The notes: a model not told the origin generated them from the sequence alone. 64,000 nucleotides of DNA from Argentina anserina (GCF_933775445.1 NC_065872.1:3658001-3722000), one strand, 5' to 3'. Positions 23,321-52,012 are shown, counted from the stretch's first letter. Made by a program: numbers and translations.

Positions 23321-23463
23321 GCAATGTTCTAAAAATCCCCGCCTAGGCGCCCGAAGATCCTTGGTCGTCTCGATTTTGGGCCGATTAATCCCCGATTAAT
23401 CCTCTGGGCGCTGGCTTTTAACTGTCCGCCCGATTAATGCCTAGCGTTTTTTAGAACCTTGTA
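23321..23463. mobile_element. Short MITE-like repeat with TTCTAAAAA ends
   Basis: It opens CAATGTTCTAAAAATCCCC and closes CTAGCGTTTTTTAGAACCTTG, so the terminal 12-14 bases are inverted copies of each other. The interior is GC-rich (GCCTAGGCGCCCGA, TTAATCCCCGATTAATCC) against AT-rich flanks. About 145 bp, non-coding. The relic at 4836-4922 appears to be related. Confidence 0.6.
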
Positions 23464-24892
23464 ATATAGTCAAAAGTGAGTAATTTTATTATCAAATTAG
23501 AGGGGTCAAAATGAATCAAATGACTTATATTGCTCTTAGATCAAAGTAAAAAATTAAGACATAATATAATTACCAAGCTAGTGAGAAGGGTTAATTGACC
23601 CTTATGGTGTCGGTGTAGCTACGCCTATCTTCCGGACATTAGACAATTACGACTAATAACGAAGTACAGGTCGTAGTCCGAAAAGAAAAACATATTAGGA
23701 GGAAAAGAAGATGCATTATCAACAGTGAACCCATTGGATACGAACAATTCATAAGTAAAGCAAATAATAGATGTGATAAAAGAGGGGGTTAGGGTCTTTT
23801 TAAATATGCTGGTTTTGACAAAGTGTAACCTAAAGGCATACTGTTGATGTTTTATGGTAATTAAAGGATATAGAAATCAATGATTGTAACCACGCTCCAA
23901 TCATTCAAATAATGGAAAAGAAGAAGAAGAAGAAGAAGAATGGAGATGATGATGAATCGAGGGCTTCTGTGGCTTATAGGAATACACGTGCAATAAGCAA
24001 TACGGGGTTGCCTGCCTTAGAAAATACTTCAAAGCTCAAACAACGAGTTCGTATATGTATGTACGTATCTTTGGGTGATCATTATATGGATAGAAAAGAG
24101 TCAAAAGACTCATTTGTGAAAACCTTAAAGAGTTTCGATATTGGCATTGCATTATTGTTTATTAGGAAGTTAGGAACCACTTTGGTTGAGGGATTACACT
24201 CAACAATCAACTATATAATAAAATTAAACCCTTTGATCTGTATTTATGCATAGTGCATGATCAAGATTTCAATCATTTCATTATAAAAACATCTTGTTTC
24301 GTTCTTAAGTAAATGACATAACCACATGATTCACACCCAATTCAAATTTCATTGTTCTAAATTGTATTTTATTTGTTGGTTTTGGCCAAAATTGCTGATT
24401 AATATGACTTGCTCGATTAGAAAATAAAAATTGAGGAAGTATGACCAATGTGTTTAATCACAATATAATGATCGCTAATTTATTATTTAGTCAATTACAT
24501 TTGTAGTCTTCTGAAACTCTCGTCAATAAAATTATATTGAACCTGTTTCCACAAATTAAATTCAGGTCCAAATTCCCAATCTTCGTGTAATTTGATGTGA
24601 TATACAAACCCTAGTGTATAGTTAAATGAAATCAAATCACGTTATAGTGATCTATTATGTTACAAGCTTTGTTGTTAGAGACGGGGCGTTACATAATTGT
24701 AATGACAAGAAACAACAAACGTACAAGCCATTATTTCACTTCGAGCCTCGCAGTATCTCTGTCTTCCCTAAAAGTCATCTCCTTTCCCGGCTAAGTTTAT
24801 TTCTTATTCTCTTTCTCCACAAGCAAAACTCAACTCCGACTCAAACCCTTATACAAATGCAACCACACCACCACTGAAGACCCACCACCACC
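23464..24892. other. AT-rich intergenic DNA and promoter of the DUF761 gene
   Basis: Mostly AT-rich sequence with an AAG microsatellite near 23918-23938. A 113-codon frame that starts in that tract has no support. The last 150 bases are the pyrimidine-rich leader and promoter of the next gene. Confidence 0.4.
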
Positions 24893-26548
24893 ATGCCTCG
24901 CCGATCATCTTCCCCACTCCTCTCTCCGCCGGTCCTCATCATCCTCCTCCCCACCGTTATCTTAATCTTCCTCATCTACGCCATCCCTCCACTTCTCTCC
25001 CTCACTTCCCACATCCTCCAGCCCACCGTCTCCGTCAAGAAAAGCTGGGACTCTCTCAACGTCTTCCTCGTCATCTTCGCTATCCTCTGCGGCGTTTTCG
25101 CTAAAAAACACGACGACGCCGTCGAGGGATTGCCTGATGTCGACAACCCTCACGTCCATAATCATAATGCTTCCAACCGTCTACTTGGTTCTCCCATCAA
25201 CAGACCTACCTCATCTCCACGATCAGATTCATCAGTTCTTCTTACTCCGCAGCAGCAATGGTTTGGATACCCGGATAGAACTCCGAAGATGTATGACACT
25301 ACTCCGGTTAGGACGCCGGATAACGTCGGTGGTGGCGGTTTGAGGAGAAGAAGCTCGTACCCGGATCTGAGACAAGTTGACTCTCTATGGCAAACACTAG
25401 GCGATGTTCAAACTAAGTCTCAGTTTCGTTTCTTTGATGACTTCGAAATCAGCAACTACGGAACTCACCGACAGCACAGTCACAGAGAGACAAGCTCCGA
25501 CGATGTCAAGGAGATTCCGGTCGATACTTTCGTACTTAAATCTTCTCCAACGCCGGTTAAGTTGCCGACTCCGCCGCCACCTCCGCCTCCTCTGCCCCGT
25601 CGTCAGAAGCAAGGAACGTATGAGACAGTTGGTCGACGTAAAAAGAAGGAGATGAAAGTAGTCGAGGAAGTACGTTCCACCCCGCCACCGACACCTCCTC
25701 CTCCACCGCCGCCGAGACCGGTAGCTCCGCCGTCTCCAATGCGGGTTAGATCGGACCAAAAACACGGAAGGCTTGAACGGAGAAAGAGTAACGTAAAGAG
25801 GGAGATAGCGATGGTTTGGAACTCAGTTCTGTCCAATCAGAGAAAGAGAAAAAGGAAGCAGAAGGCTACGAGGAACATTGACGATACTGTTGCTCCGGAA
25901 TCTCCGCCGGAACAGTCGCAACTAGTTCCGCCGCCGCCACCTCCACCGCCGCCTTCCTCGGTGTTTCATAATTTATTCAAGAAAGGTAGCAAAACTAAAC
26001 AGGTACATTCTGTCTCAGCAGCACCACCGCCGGCAGTTTCAGTACGAACACATCAAGCCCGGAGAAGCACTATGCCGCCACCGGCACCGGCACCGCCACG
26101 ACAACCGCCGGCTGCACACTCTCTGCGCCGGCCGCCATTGCCGACAAAACCAAGCACGTCCTACGAGGACAATGTGATGAACAGCGGCTGCCAGAGTCCG
26201 CTGATTCCGATTTCGCCGCCGCCTCCACCGTTCAAGATGCCGGAGCTGAGGTTCTTCGTGAAGGGAGACTTTGTTAAGATACAAAGCGCCCAGAGCTCCC
26301 GGAGTGGGTCACCTGAACCACCGGAGGAGGTAGTAGATGATCATGCATTGCCAGCTGGCAAGGAAGAGTCAACGTCCTCATCGACGGTCAACTTAACCGA
26401 CGGTGGAGAAGGAGCTGGTAAAGCGTCGCCGTCAGTGTTCTTCCTCAGCCCTGATGTTAACACGAAAGCTGACAACTTCATTGCCAGGCTTAGAGATGAG
26501 TGGAGGCTCGAGAAGATGAACTCTCTCAGGGAAAAGAAAATGAAATGA
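24893..26548 (+). CDS. Proline-rich DUF4408/DUF761 protein
   Basis: Single-exon gene of 551 residues. Residues 15-45 and about 53-67 form two hydrophobic segments (LIILLPTVILIFLIYAIPPL and LNVFLVIFAILCGVFA), the DUF4408 layout. The centre is rich in proline runs (PPPPPPPLPRRQK, PPPPPPPPPSS) separated by basic clusters such as GRRKKKEMK and RKRKRKQK. The last 30 residues, NTKADNFIARLRDEWRLEK followed by MNSLREKK, are a clear DUF761 motif. This family is annotated as hydroxyproline-rich or cotton-fibre-like protein. Biochemical function is not established. The N-terminal segments suggest membrane attachment with the rest in the cytosol; the proline runs could bind profilin or SH3/WW-type partners, which is inference. 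Confidence 0.88.
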   Translation: MPRRSSSPLLSPPVLIILLPTVILIFLIYAIPPLLSLTSHILQPTVSVKKSWDSLNVFLVIFAILCGVFAKKHDDAVEGLPDVDNPHVHNHNASNRLLGSPINRPTSSPRSDSSVLLTPQQQWFGYPDRTPKMYDTTPVRTPDNVGGGGLRRRSSYPDLRQVDSLWQTLGDVQTKSQFRFFDDFEISNYGTHRQHSHRETSSDDVKEIPVDTFVLKSSPTPVKLPTPPPPPPPLPRRQKQGTYETVGRRKKKEMKVVEEVRSTPPPTPPPPPPPRPVAPPSPMRVRSDQKHGRLERRKSNVKREIAMVWNSVLSNQRKRKRKQKATRNIDDTVAPESPPEQSQLVPPPPPPPPPSSVFHNLFKKGSKTKQVHSVSAAPPPAVSVRTHQARRSTMPPPAPAPPRQPPAAHSLRRPPLPTKPSTSYEDNVMNSGCQSPLIPISPPPPPFKMPELRFFVKGDFVKIQSAQSSRSGSPEPPEEVVDDHALPAGKEESTSSSTVNLTDGGEGAGKASPSVFFLSPDVNTKADNFIARLRDEWRLEKMNSLREKKMK

Positions 26549-28485
26549 TCAAAAACTACCACGACTAATTTTTACCTTTTTTTTTACAGTGTTGCATACA
26601 CAGATATTTACTGTCAATGTAACACATTACCTACAGTATGGTACAGACTACAGAGTCTGTAAATGAAGAACTGAAGAAGATATTGGAAGGCATGCATGCA
26701 AACTAGGGCTCTGATTGTGTTTTTTTTTAGTTCATCTTTTGGAGCACGGTTTGGATTCTTGGTTTGATGATATGATGTGGGTAACGAGTGTGTATAATCT
26801 ACTGCGGGCGGTGGGTTTCCGGTTGTGATCTTATTTTTTTCCTCACGTCTCGGAGCCAATTGTTGAAAATATATAGTTAATTTGGGTTTTAAACTCGGAA
26901 TTGTTTTGACTTTTAAGTGATGATGTATCGATAATGGTATTGTACAAGATATATGTGCTTGTGTTTAAGAGATTGACCTATTTGCTTACAGAATAGCCCT
27001 GAAATCTGACAGTTGTTTGGTATTTTTCTCATGATGATCTTGAATGCAATGTTCTTTAAGCCCATACAAGGTAAGAAGGATCAGAGTTGTAATCTCTGAG
27101 TGTTTGAATCTTTGGGTCAACATACTAATGAGCTGTGAGGATGAGATCATTGCTTTATGTCCATTTTAAAGAATGGGGCAAAGCTAGGTGGGGAACTAGG
27201 ATGGTTTAAAGTGAAAGAAAAGTAATGGATGAAAAAGAGTACAGTACAAGAAATGATTGCAACAACTTAAATTCTATAGCGGTATGCATTATGACAGGGT
27301 TAATCTACTGTACGGTGCTCTCGAGATGGGGACGGGAATTGCCCTACAGATATCTCTTTTGGAATTAGCCTGAAGTGCTTAACCATCTCAGGTACCGATC
27401 AAAGATAGCTGATCATACAATTGAATCATTAATAGCGTTTGACTTGTAATTTTACCCCAAAGAGCATTTAGGAACAAAAAGAGAAGCACACCAAATCAAT
27501 CTACCATAATCATCCTTTTTGGCAATTTAAGTAGGACTAGGAGGCCCCGTTTGCTCACCAATCAAGCACTTGAATACAGAGGAGGATTTGACATAATAGC
27601 TTCTGCTGAAGGGGGTCCATAGTTGTGTGTGGCCGGTGGCATAAATTGAGTGCATAGGTTGGGGTACTATTTGGACAGTTCAACGCCAGCCTATGTCTTT
27701 AGTTTGAACCCTTTGGATAGGTGGGAGGAAATACGTGCCCGCTGCAACAATGGAGAAATTTATCACAGGAATAAAGTTTGGGCAAGTTTATGATACTTAA
27801 CTAATACAAGTCTACGACATCTGCGGACAAATTAGATTCAGATCGACGTAAATCTAGTCGAATTCATCCTTGGAAGACATGTTAGTGTTTAGAAGCCAGA
27901 GATCAAGTTTACAACAGATATCCTCAGGAGCATGAAACAGAACATGTATAAACTAAACAGGAAATGTGAAGCAAAAAATTTGACGCCAGAGAACACAAAA
28001 AAAGTCCAATAAATATAACCTGTGTATTGTTATTATACATGAGGTTCCATCTATTTTAGAGTAAAGAAAAAAAGAATACTACACCACTTAATTACAAATT
28101 GCTCCCACAACCACAAAATAACGATCTAACAAAATGCTTTCAGTCAAAAACCAGTAGCCAACCTTCCTTTAAACCCGACAAACAAGAAGCTACTGGGCAC
28201 CACCAATGCCTGTTAAACGAGGCATTTCATCACATAAATTGTGATGTGACTAACTAACAAATACCCTCCTGTTGATAAAACTTGAGGGAAAAGAATGAAC
28301 TCGCCCCAGCGATCAATCAAACCAAGATCAAAGGCATGAGCTGATAAAACAAACACTATTCACAAGGATGCGTACAAACAATGACTGTGTGCACAGGTTT
28401 CAGCACATCAATTGATGTACTTCTGCTTCTCGGATATAACGATGAGGACTGTGATTTATAACATCAGAGATTAAGACCATCAACA
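26549..28485. other. Intergenic DNA and 3' UTRs; no gene seen
   Basis: This lies between the 3' ends of two convergent genes. The proximal parts are probably their 3' UTRs. I see no exon-like frame or defined repeat. Confidence 0.4.
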
Positions 28486-39524
<11,039 letters not shown>

Positions 39525-39659
39525 ATCGATTGAGCTCGGCGATCGGCCTCCGCTAGCTCATCAACACGCTTCCGAGTCAGATCGGCGAGCAAAGAGCTCC
39601 GGAAGCTTCACCGGCGATTCTGAGGAACCGAAATTTGAATTTGGAGGAGGAGAAGAAGA

Positions 39660-44011
<4,352 letters not shown>

Positions 44012-45196
44012 GCCTGAGCTTTGGTTTTGCTTTTTGGAATTTGGTATTACACAGGTTGCTTATGATTTCCAGAAAATTGGTTTTTCGTTATGTTCTTCAC
44101 TTCGTATATGCTGGGTGATTATAAAGTAAAACCAGCCCCTATAGCATAGCAGAAGTAATAATATATGCTTTTGTAAGCGAGAAGGTAGAATAAGTTTCAT
44201 ACTAGCGATGTAACTTTTATATTTCTAATCTCATACTGATTACTCTAGTTTCTGTTTCGACTATAAGAGATCGTTCCGACATGCATGGAGTTGCAATGAT
44301 TGTGATGAGTTCCCTGTAGTGCTGTCTTATGATGATTTAGCTTTTAGTTCTGTGTCCTTTGTTATCATTGAGTTCATGAACATAGACTGAAACCTGTTTT
44401 AGACATTTTATTGCAGCATTAACTAATGGAGTTTAAGGACGGAGCCGGATTTTATAATGATTTAGGATAGAAAAAAATTTACAATTATTTATAAACTATA
44501 TATATAAATCTAAGACGAGTTAATATTTAAAATTTAAATTATTATATTAAAATTTAGCTAGAAATATAATTTTTTTAATAATTTAAGGTAGGCTATAGAG
44601 ATAGTATTATAGTCACCGGAGTGATGCTCGACATAGTATGACCTGATCACTTTTGGATCAACTATGTGACATGATTAGACTTGACGGGAGAAAGATGTAC
44701 TTTTATTCTGACAATTTTGATCCATCAAACCAAGAAATCCAATTTCGGAACAAGTTGAGGTTCTCCTCGTAAACATGGCAAAAAAGAGGTTTTATTTGAT
44801 TTGCGACTATTTGGTGAAGTAAATGGAGATGCGAATTTCCTACCAAAATGAACGTGAGAGTTTGGCAGTAGACATAAAAAACAACTAAACTTAAGAGTAC
44901 CATAACGAACGCGACAGTTTGGCAGTACACATTAAAAAGCAACCTTCTACACTGTCATCAATCCTCGTCCTACCCATTTAATAGAAAAAAAATGATCATA
45001 CCACAAAAGAATACAGTACAAAATGGGATCATACCACAAATGAGTACAGTACAAGTCTTGTTGATGCTCCAAACAAAGAAATTTGTACACAACAATCATT
45101 CCTACCTGATCTGAAAAACAAACGTAAATTTCTAGAAGTTACCTCTAGGTATACAACATGTATAACAAAAGAGAATTGTCAGTTCTAACAGCTGTG
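44012..45196. other. 3' region and AT-rich intergenic DNA; no gene seen
   Basis: The first 200-300 bases are probably the threonine synthase 3' UTR. The rest is AT-rich. The final 150 bases are likely the 3' UTR of the convergent acyltransferase gene. Confidence 0.4.
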
Positions 45197-47758
45197 TTAA
45201 GACTGGCAAGTTTGGGAGGCCTCAACCGAACTGCAGGTGCCGGCATCATGGCCTAATGATTGGTCTAGCTGTGTTTCAGCTGGTTGCACTTCTAAGGTTT
45301 GCTCTACCTGTGTTTCTGTTGGTTCCACTTCCGCCTTCTTCTTCTTCTCCTTGAGAATCACTTGTCTTGGCATTACCTCAAGTAAAAAGCTACCACCATT
45401 CCAAACAGATGTGCAGACCTTGAGGATCTGGAAAACTGCATGCAACTCATATGACAAGAAGATGGGAACTGTGAGTGCCATGGTAGCCACAGTGAATATG
45501 GCTTGGAGTACAATGTACATGAACAACCGATTTTGATCCCCAAGCACACCACTTAAGCGCCACCACATATTGTTTGCTTTCTGTGCCTTCTTCGAAAGTT
45601 CTCTGTCAGAATGATATCATCAGATAACGGTGACAGAATGGATACAAACATAAATGCATGGAAAGATGACGGTTAGAGATTGAACCTGTACGAAGTCATC
45701 ACTTCAGGATCCCTTAACAGCCTTTGTCGGCGTAAAACATTGACAATGAGAAAATACAAAGCCTGCCAGAGGGAATATGCAACCAGGGGCACCAAAAACA
45801 ACCATGTCCACAGATAAGTTTTGCTTTCTACATAAGGCCAAGAAGCTCTCGCAGAAGTTCCTTCAGGATGCATAGCTGCAAATGTTGTCGGATCCCACCA
45901 TCGAATGGTGAAGAAAACTAACCCTGAAAAGAATATATTATTTTCAGGAGCATGAATGTAACGGATCACCACAGCTTATCGACCATAAAATTGACCCGTG
46001 AAGGTTGATCATCACCAAAACAAGACAGTTTATGACTAGACAACTACCATAATGAAACCACTGTCCAATCTCATATATGCACTGAGACAACACACATGCT
46101 ACAGAACCAGTGAGACTGTTTGCAACATTTCCAGAAAGCAGAAGACACTAGATAATAAATAGAGGTACTTAAAAAAAAGGATTAACTCACCTGGTAAAAG
46201 ATGTATCAGGACACTAACTAGTTTGTCAAGTGAACTAAAAACCAAGCTACAACGCCACACAATTAGTGCCCATGCTAATGGCCCCTGTGGAGGAATTTGA
46301 AACAATCAGTAATGGACAAATATTGACTTCCTGAAAAGAAAAATAACTGAATTTACTGCTTACCTCAGCAAATGAGAAGCAAACCATGAAAAACTTTTCA
46401 TTCCTTGGATATAGAAGAAGGTCAACCAAAAAGATGGTATTGGCGTAGTAGCAGAAATCCTATGACATTCAAACAATTCATCATCACCTCTAATTAATCT
46501 TTGAAATATACAAAGGTAGTAAGATTTTATAAAAAGCACTAGCAAACAATTTCAAGGACTGCAAGCACTGTAGTTGAAACTGACAGAAAGGATGAAGACA
46601 CCAACTACTTAAGTAATAAGAACATCAGAACACAAATATATAGAAATTGGCCAACTGAAACACCTGGTCCCAATTCCGTTCTTATAAACTTGAGTGATAT
46701 GTTACATCTAAAACACTAATAAGACCAAAATTCAGATAGATTTCAATATAAGAATAAACAAGTTTCAGAAAGAAATGAATCTTTCTGCTACTTGCCTTAA
46801 GCCTAAAATCAAATTATCTGCTCTTACTATCTCAAAGCAAAACCAATTTTCTCTCTATCCTTGTAGCACTCACAATCCGCTGGTACCATATGTTGCAGAT
46901 ACAAAACCATCCTATATAATTTTTATCTTGTATACAAATCACAAATAATTTTTCTTGAATCTATATGATCAGTATATTTCTAACATATACATCAATTTGT
47001 TAACAAATAATCCAATATAAAATCAGATAGCTTACCAAGAGATAATAATGCCATTTCTTGTACCGATAGTATATCCAACGCAGAGGAACAAAAATGACAT
47101 AGAACAAACAATATGCATATCGAGTATCTTGAGGTCCTGTTAAAGACAAACAATAGAATCAATACACAAAACCAGAATGGCATTTCTGTCTTCCTTAAAG
47201 GGGCAATTATCATCAATCAGAATACTCACTGGCTCCCAACAGAAAGCAAAAGCCACCAAACCCAAGCACCCCAACAAGATGCGTCACCTAATAAGCAACA
47301 GAAAAACAACTTAGATAAAACTTCAACAGAATGACGAGAACATTCAAAACAAGGTATTGAACCAACCACATCATAAGGTTTCCAAATCAAAATATCAAAC
47401 CCACCAACCTTATTGATGAACTTTTCATGTTCTTCAGCTTGTTTAGCGATCTTCACAGCCTGTCTTGAAAGGATCACTTTCGTCTGAACAGCTTGCTTCG
47501 ACAAAATCTCTTTCGTTTGCGCCACTTTCTGCAGGAACCAACCATCCCTCGCATCACAAAACCCAAAAACAAACGCAACCCAGAATACAAAACGAATCAA
47601 GACGACGAAATTTCGTCGCCGAATACAAAAGGCAACCATTTTGGGGTGTATACCTTGGATCGATCTTTTATGCGTTGCTTCACTCTGTAAAACGAACGCC
47701 CATCAGCTTCTTCGACGGGCTCCGCATACTCCTCCATGGATTCGTCGCCGTTTGACAT
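45197..47758 (-). CDS. GPC1: Glycerophosphocholine acyltransferase (GPCAT, DUF2838 family)
   Basis: Integral membrane enzyme that acylates glycero-3-phosphocholine to lysophosphatidylcholine, part of phosphatidylcholine turnover in the ER. About eight exons, roughly: 47758-47652, 47530-47411, 47288-47230, 47138-47033, 46459-46363, 46286-46190, 45923-45687 and 45603-45197. The N-terminus is acidic ([20 protein letters not shown]), then comes a helical basic stretch ([18 protein letters not shown]). Family blocks follow: [102 protein letters not shown] with [29 protein letters not shown] and [15 protein letters not shown], with about eight membrane helices between them. The C-terminal 50 residues after [13 protein letters not shown] repeat an acidic motif ([24 protein letters not shown]) and are not conserved. 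Exon borders are approximate except the ends. Confidence 0.9.
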
Positions 47759-48586
47759 CTATTTGGCGTCGGAGACGATTGAGAGGGAGAAAGAGAGAGG
47801 AAAGGAGAGGGAAAGAAGGAAGTTTGGTGTTTATTTGACGACACAGATTTTCTGGTTAAAAGAATGGCTCTGGTTCTGTCAGGTTCTACATTTATTAGAG
47901 ATCCGTACTTTAACGTTTTTACGTTTTGTCTAAGGCTAATTTCGGATCATTAAACTTCCTTTTCTAGGTAAGTTTTCCAATATGAATGAGAAAAAACAAC
48001 TACAATAATGTGGAAATGGCTCCATTATAAGGTTACAGTTTTTTTATATGTTTCACGTAATAAATAGTATTAAAAAATTACTGTTAAGTATTTGATGAGT
48101 CACATATTTTTCACTGTACTCTTTGCACGAATTTGAAAACTAAATGCATGAAGCCTAAAATGAATAATTTTCATGAATCTAACTATTGACATCTTAAGTT
48201 GTCTAGTTTGAAGTGTTTACTTTATCAGTTGCATATGAGGGTGATTGATTATGATTTTGTTGTCCCTCTACCAGTACCTATTTTTATATATTATCATTAT
48301 ATATTAAAATAATTTATCATACCGCTCAACCAAAAAATATCATATTCATCCTTTATTTTATTAAATAAAAATATAATAGACGATGGTTAGAACAATAAAT
48401 AAAAAATAAAAAGAAGGAATTAGATGTGATCAGAGAAATTTCTTCCTACTACCTCTACAAATAAATCTTTTTTCTTCATTTATTAATTTTGTAAAATAAT
48501 TAATACGCATGTAGGACATGTCAACTGTAAGTATAAAACCAATAAAATTGATTTATGGTATATTGAAACTCAAGATTGTATATTTT
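47759..48586. other. GPCAT promoter and AT-rich intergenic DNA
   Basis: A short GA-rich patch (47780-47820) marks the leader or promoter of the minus-strand acyltransferase gene. The rest is AT-rich without exon-like frames. Confidence 0.4.
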
Positions 48587-48892
48587 CAGGCCGGCTCTTG
48601 GGGAGTGCAGCTAGTGCGCTTGTACTGTGGCCATGACAAAATTCTACTTATTTTTTTTGTTTATTAATCAATAATTTAATTTAAAATATTTTAAAAAATC
48701 ATCATTTTTCGGTTTTTATAATTGAATTTTTCTAAGAAAATCTCACTATTGTCATTCTTTCATTTTTTATCTCTTAAATTTTTGATTTTCTTCATTTATT
48801 ATGAAGAATACTAATTACAAGATTTAAAGAATTTGGCTTAATTTTTTTTTAAAAGGCTCTTTTTTTCGCATTAAGACCGGCCTTGTATCTTT
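48587..48892. mobile_element. MITE-like element with GGCCGG terminal inverted repeats
   Basis: The left end is CAGGCCGGCTCTTGGGG and the right end AAGACCGGCCTTG; the reverse complement of the right end, CAAGGCCGGTCTT, matches the left end with two or three differences. The 300-bp interior is AT-rich and non-coding. Such GGCCGG-ended short elements are common in plants. I could not confirm a target-site duplication. Confidence 0.5.
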
Positions 48893-51101
48893 TGAATCTA
48901 TATCACTTTTTATAAAACCGTGATAATGCTTACCGATTTGTTACATATAGTTGAAAATCGCTCACAACCCCTTCAAACTGTCTTTTCGAGGGTACATGCT
49001 TGGTTTTACAGTTTTACTATTACCTATACTAAGAGAGGGAAAAAAATTAATTTTTATGCGAAAGAAATGGAGTGCCACGTGTTAAGAAACGTGGCCATCT
49101 GTTAGCTTTTGATTATTTGGTGTCGTAAGAGAACATTTACGTGTCAGAGCATGATAGTAACACCCATAGGAAATAAGGAGTACAGGGATGGAGTGGATTA
49201 GATCTCATGACGTGGATTGTATGGGTTACTGGGCTTCTCAATTATAGAGTATGGTCCTCCTCGACTTTTTCACCATAGGACAAGTTCACAGTTCCAATGA
49301 TCACAGAAACTCACAATTTGAATCATTTCTTTATTTGATTCGGGGCTCACCCATCTTGACAGACTATTCTTATTTTGGGCCGAAATAAATTAACCCAATA
49401 TGGTCTAAAGAAAAATTATTCAATGCACTAATATGTAAGCGGAAATATCTACATTTCAACTATTGATATTTAATAATATTTTTTAAAAATAATAAATATA
49501 TTTAATTAATAAAATTTAACCACTTATTTAAATTGATATAAGTGCACCTCGACACTTTGAATAAATTACCTCTGAAAACTGATATGCTTTCAATTGTTTG
49601 ATTAATTTTCCGACATAAAACGAGTCATAATTCAACGGCATATCAATGTGTGTTGATAAAGTAGTCATAGTTTTATACATAAATAGAGTGTGTTCAACAG
49701 AAAATGGATTAGTGGATACTTATGTATAGTAAATTTACCTCTAATATAAACTAGTTTATCTCGATGTATATGCGTGCTAATGTATTCAACTAAATGCAAG
49801 TTAAAGATCCGAAACCTTTTTACATTAAAATATTAAAAATGGAAGATCATAAAAATGTCAGGCACCTCACGAGTGGTATTGATTCTTCAAAAAATCAAGT
49901 TTCTTAAAACTTATCTATACTATTATAAAGTTAGTAGAATACCACTAAATTAAGAACAAACATATTTATGATTTGCCAGATTTGGTCATCGATTTCTCAT
50001 AAATAAATATAAGGCTGGTAAATTAAAAATTAAAAAAATTAAAATAATTAAGAGATAATTGTAGAAAGAAAACTTGAGTAGTGGAAAGTTATGAATCTAA
50101 CTGGATCAAAATTAACTATTTTCTTTTTTAAGTGGTTGTGCAAGTACGTGAAAATATACACAAATAAATGCTAGTATTAGATAATTTGATATCACATTAT
50201 CTACTTGCTAATGACCTCTCACTTTCCGGCACATGCTGTATTGAGTGTATTCTGGTTTTTAGCTCCCAAGTGTCCACGGTTTTGTTCTTCTGAAGAATGA
50301 GCGTACGTGATGCTTGTCAATCAAGTTGTCAAATGAAGTTCGAGGTGATCAGCCAAAGTTGATCAAAGGAAAGTCACCTTAACACACTTTCATAGAACTG
50401 AAGACATGGTGTGTACAGGTGCATATATCATTCTGTGCTACAGTTTGTCCGAGTTTGAATTCAAATTCAAGGACATATGAAGGCAGAACAGAGACCAACA
50501 AAGTCGGCGCGTCATTTTGAACTGTGAGGCAGCTAAGAGCTATGTGGGTCATGAAATCATGATCAGCTTCCTGTATTGTTTGAATATCTGAATTCCGATC
50601 AATAAATAAGCAATAACAACCATGATGAGCTTGTCATATTTGGTGTCATGGTTTAAAATTTGTTAAGAGAATAAGTTTTGTTTGACGATATGATACAAAA
50701 TGATAGTATGTAATGAAATATTTTACCAGTAGCAGATCTAGAATGTAAAATGTGGTATGGCTCACTCGAAATTTTTACATGTAATTTTGCTCTCTAAAAT
50801 TTAGAATTACATTTTAAATAAAAAGAATACTATACTTAAAGGAATAATGAGAGAAGAAAATGAGAGAAAGAGCAAAAATATTTGGATTTTTTTTTGAAAA
50901 ACTAAATAATAACATTATAAAATAAAAGAACAGAAACAAATGGAGAAAAACAAAGAACAAATGAGTAACATAATAACTAAAAATGAAAAATAAGGAGAAA
51001 CAAACTTGAAAAAACAACATAAAAATAAATAAATAGCACAAATCTCTTCACTAGATTTCAAACGGGAAAGTGGTGGATAAGATGGGTGCAGCAAACCAAC
51101 T
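48893..51101. other. Gene-poor AT-rich DNA
   Basis: More than 2 kb with no exon-like frames and no RNA gene I can recognise; high AT content with many A/T homopolymers. Confidence 0.4.
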
Positions 51102-51210
51102 AAACCAAACACTACATTGCACACATTTGTTGAGGTAACTACATATATACCAAAAACCAAATACTACATTGTACACATTTGTTGAGGTAACTACATATAT
51201 ACCAAAAATG
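51102..51210. repeat. Tandem duplication, 52-bp period
   Basis: Two adjacent copies (about 51102-51153 and 51154-51205) share ACACATTTGTTGAGGTAACT and ACATATATACCAAAAA, with only a few differences. Non-coding. Confidence 0.9.
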
Positions 51211-51976
51211 GCAAGGGCTCCAGCACAGCACATGCAAACCGTGGGCTGGATCCACTACTGCTTTATTGCTCACTCTGCTTTGCATTTATCTAGATACTTG
51301 CTAGTTATGGTGACTTTACATTTGGCTCCATTTTCTCGAAGCAATTTGGTACACCCCCCTGTTAATGTTGATGCTTATGAAAGCAAAGTATTTCAGAAAC
51401 CAAAAGGGACATCTTAGTGTGTTCCTACTACGTACATTGATGTAACCCCCATTCAAAGGAACAACAGTTTGGATTTTCCTTGACAAAAAAGAAAAGAAAA
51501 GAGAGAGGCACAAATACTTATTCTGTGCTAACTGCATTCATACCCATCTTGAACCTCCCTCATTAGTTGGCTACACAATAGGCTCTCGTCTGAAGAGTTT
51601 ATATCTCTCTATTAGTTATTTATGCCCCAATTGATATCATATAACTTTGGCGCATGACTAGTTTTTGTTGTTGTTGAAATGATGGATCTGGTTACAAACA
51701 AACAACAAACATGCAATGACTATACTATTATTAGTATAGATCAGAACGCAGTGTCTTTCATAAACTACCATCTTTGGATCATTCTCCAAACAGATTAATG
51801 TAGACGATCTACAATTACACACAAAAACAGAAAACATAAAAGGGGTAGAAAACCCAAATAAATAGAAAACTCTTAAGCTAGAAAATCAATTACACACAAA
51901 ATTTATTGTTTTCCTTTTTGTATACTCTGTGTTTTTTTTTTGATAGAGGCAGCGGCAATTCAAATAGAAATAGAGT

Positions 51977-52012
51977 GACATAGACATAGACATAGACATA
52001 GACATAGACAGA
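51977..52012. repeat. (GACATA)n hexamer microsatellite upstream of PMIR1
   Basis: Five perfect GACATA units followed by a GACAGA variant, in the probable 5' leader or promoter of the PMIR1 gene, about 425-460 bp before its start codon. Confidence 0.95.

Noticed and set aside
23912..24253. 113-codon frame starting MEKKKKKKK
   Set aside because: It begins inside an AAG microsatellite and shows no domain or splice context.
50814..51160. Phenylalanine-rich minus-strand frames that look like membrane proteins
   Set aside because: They arise from A-rich DNA on the plus strand; composition is that of low-complexity sequence.
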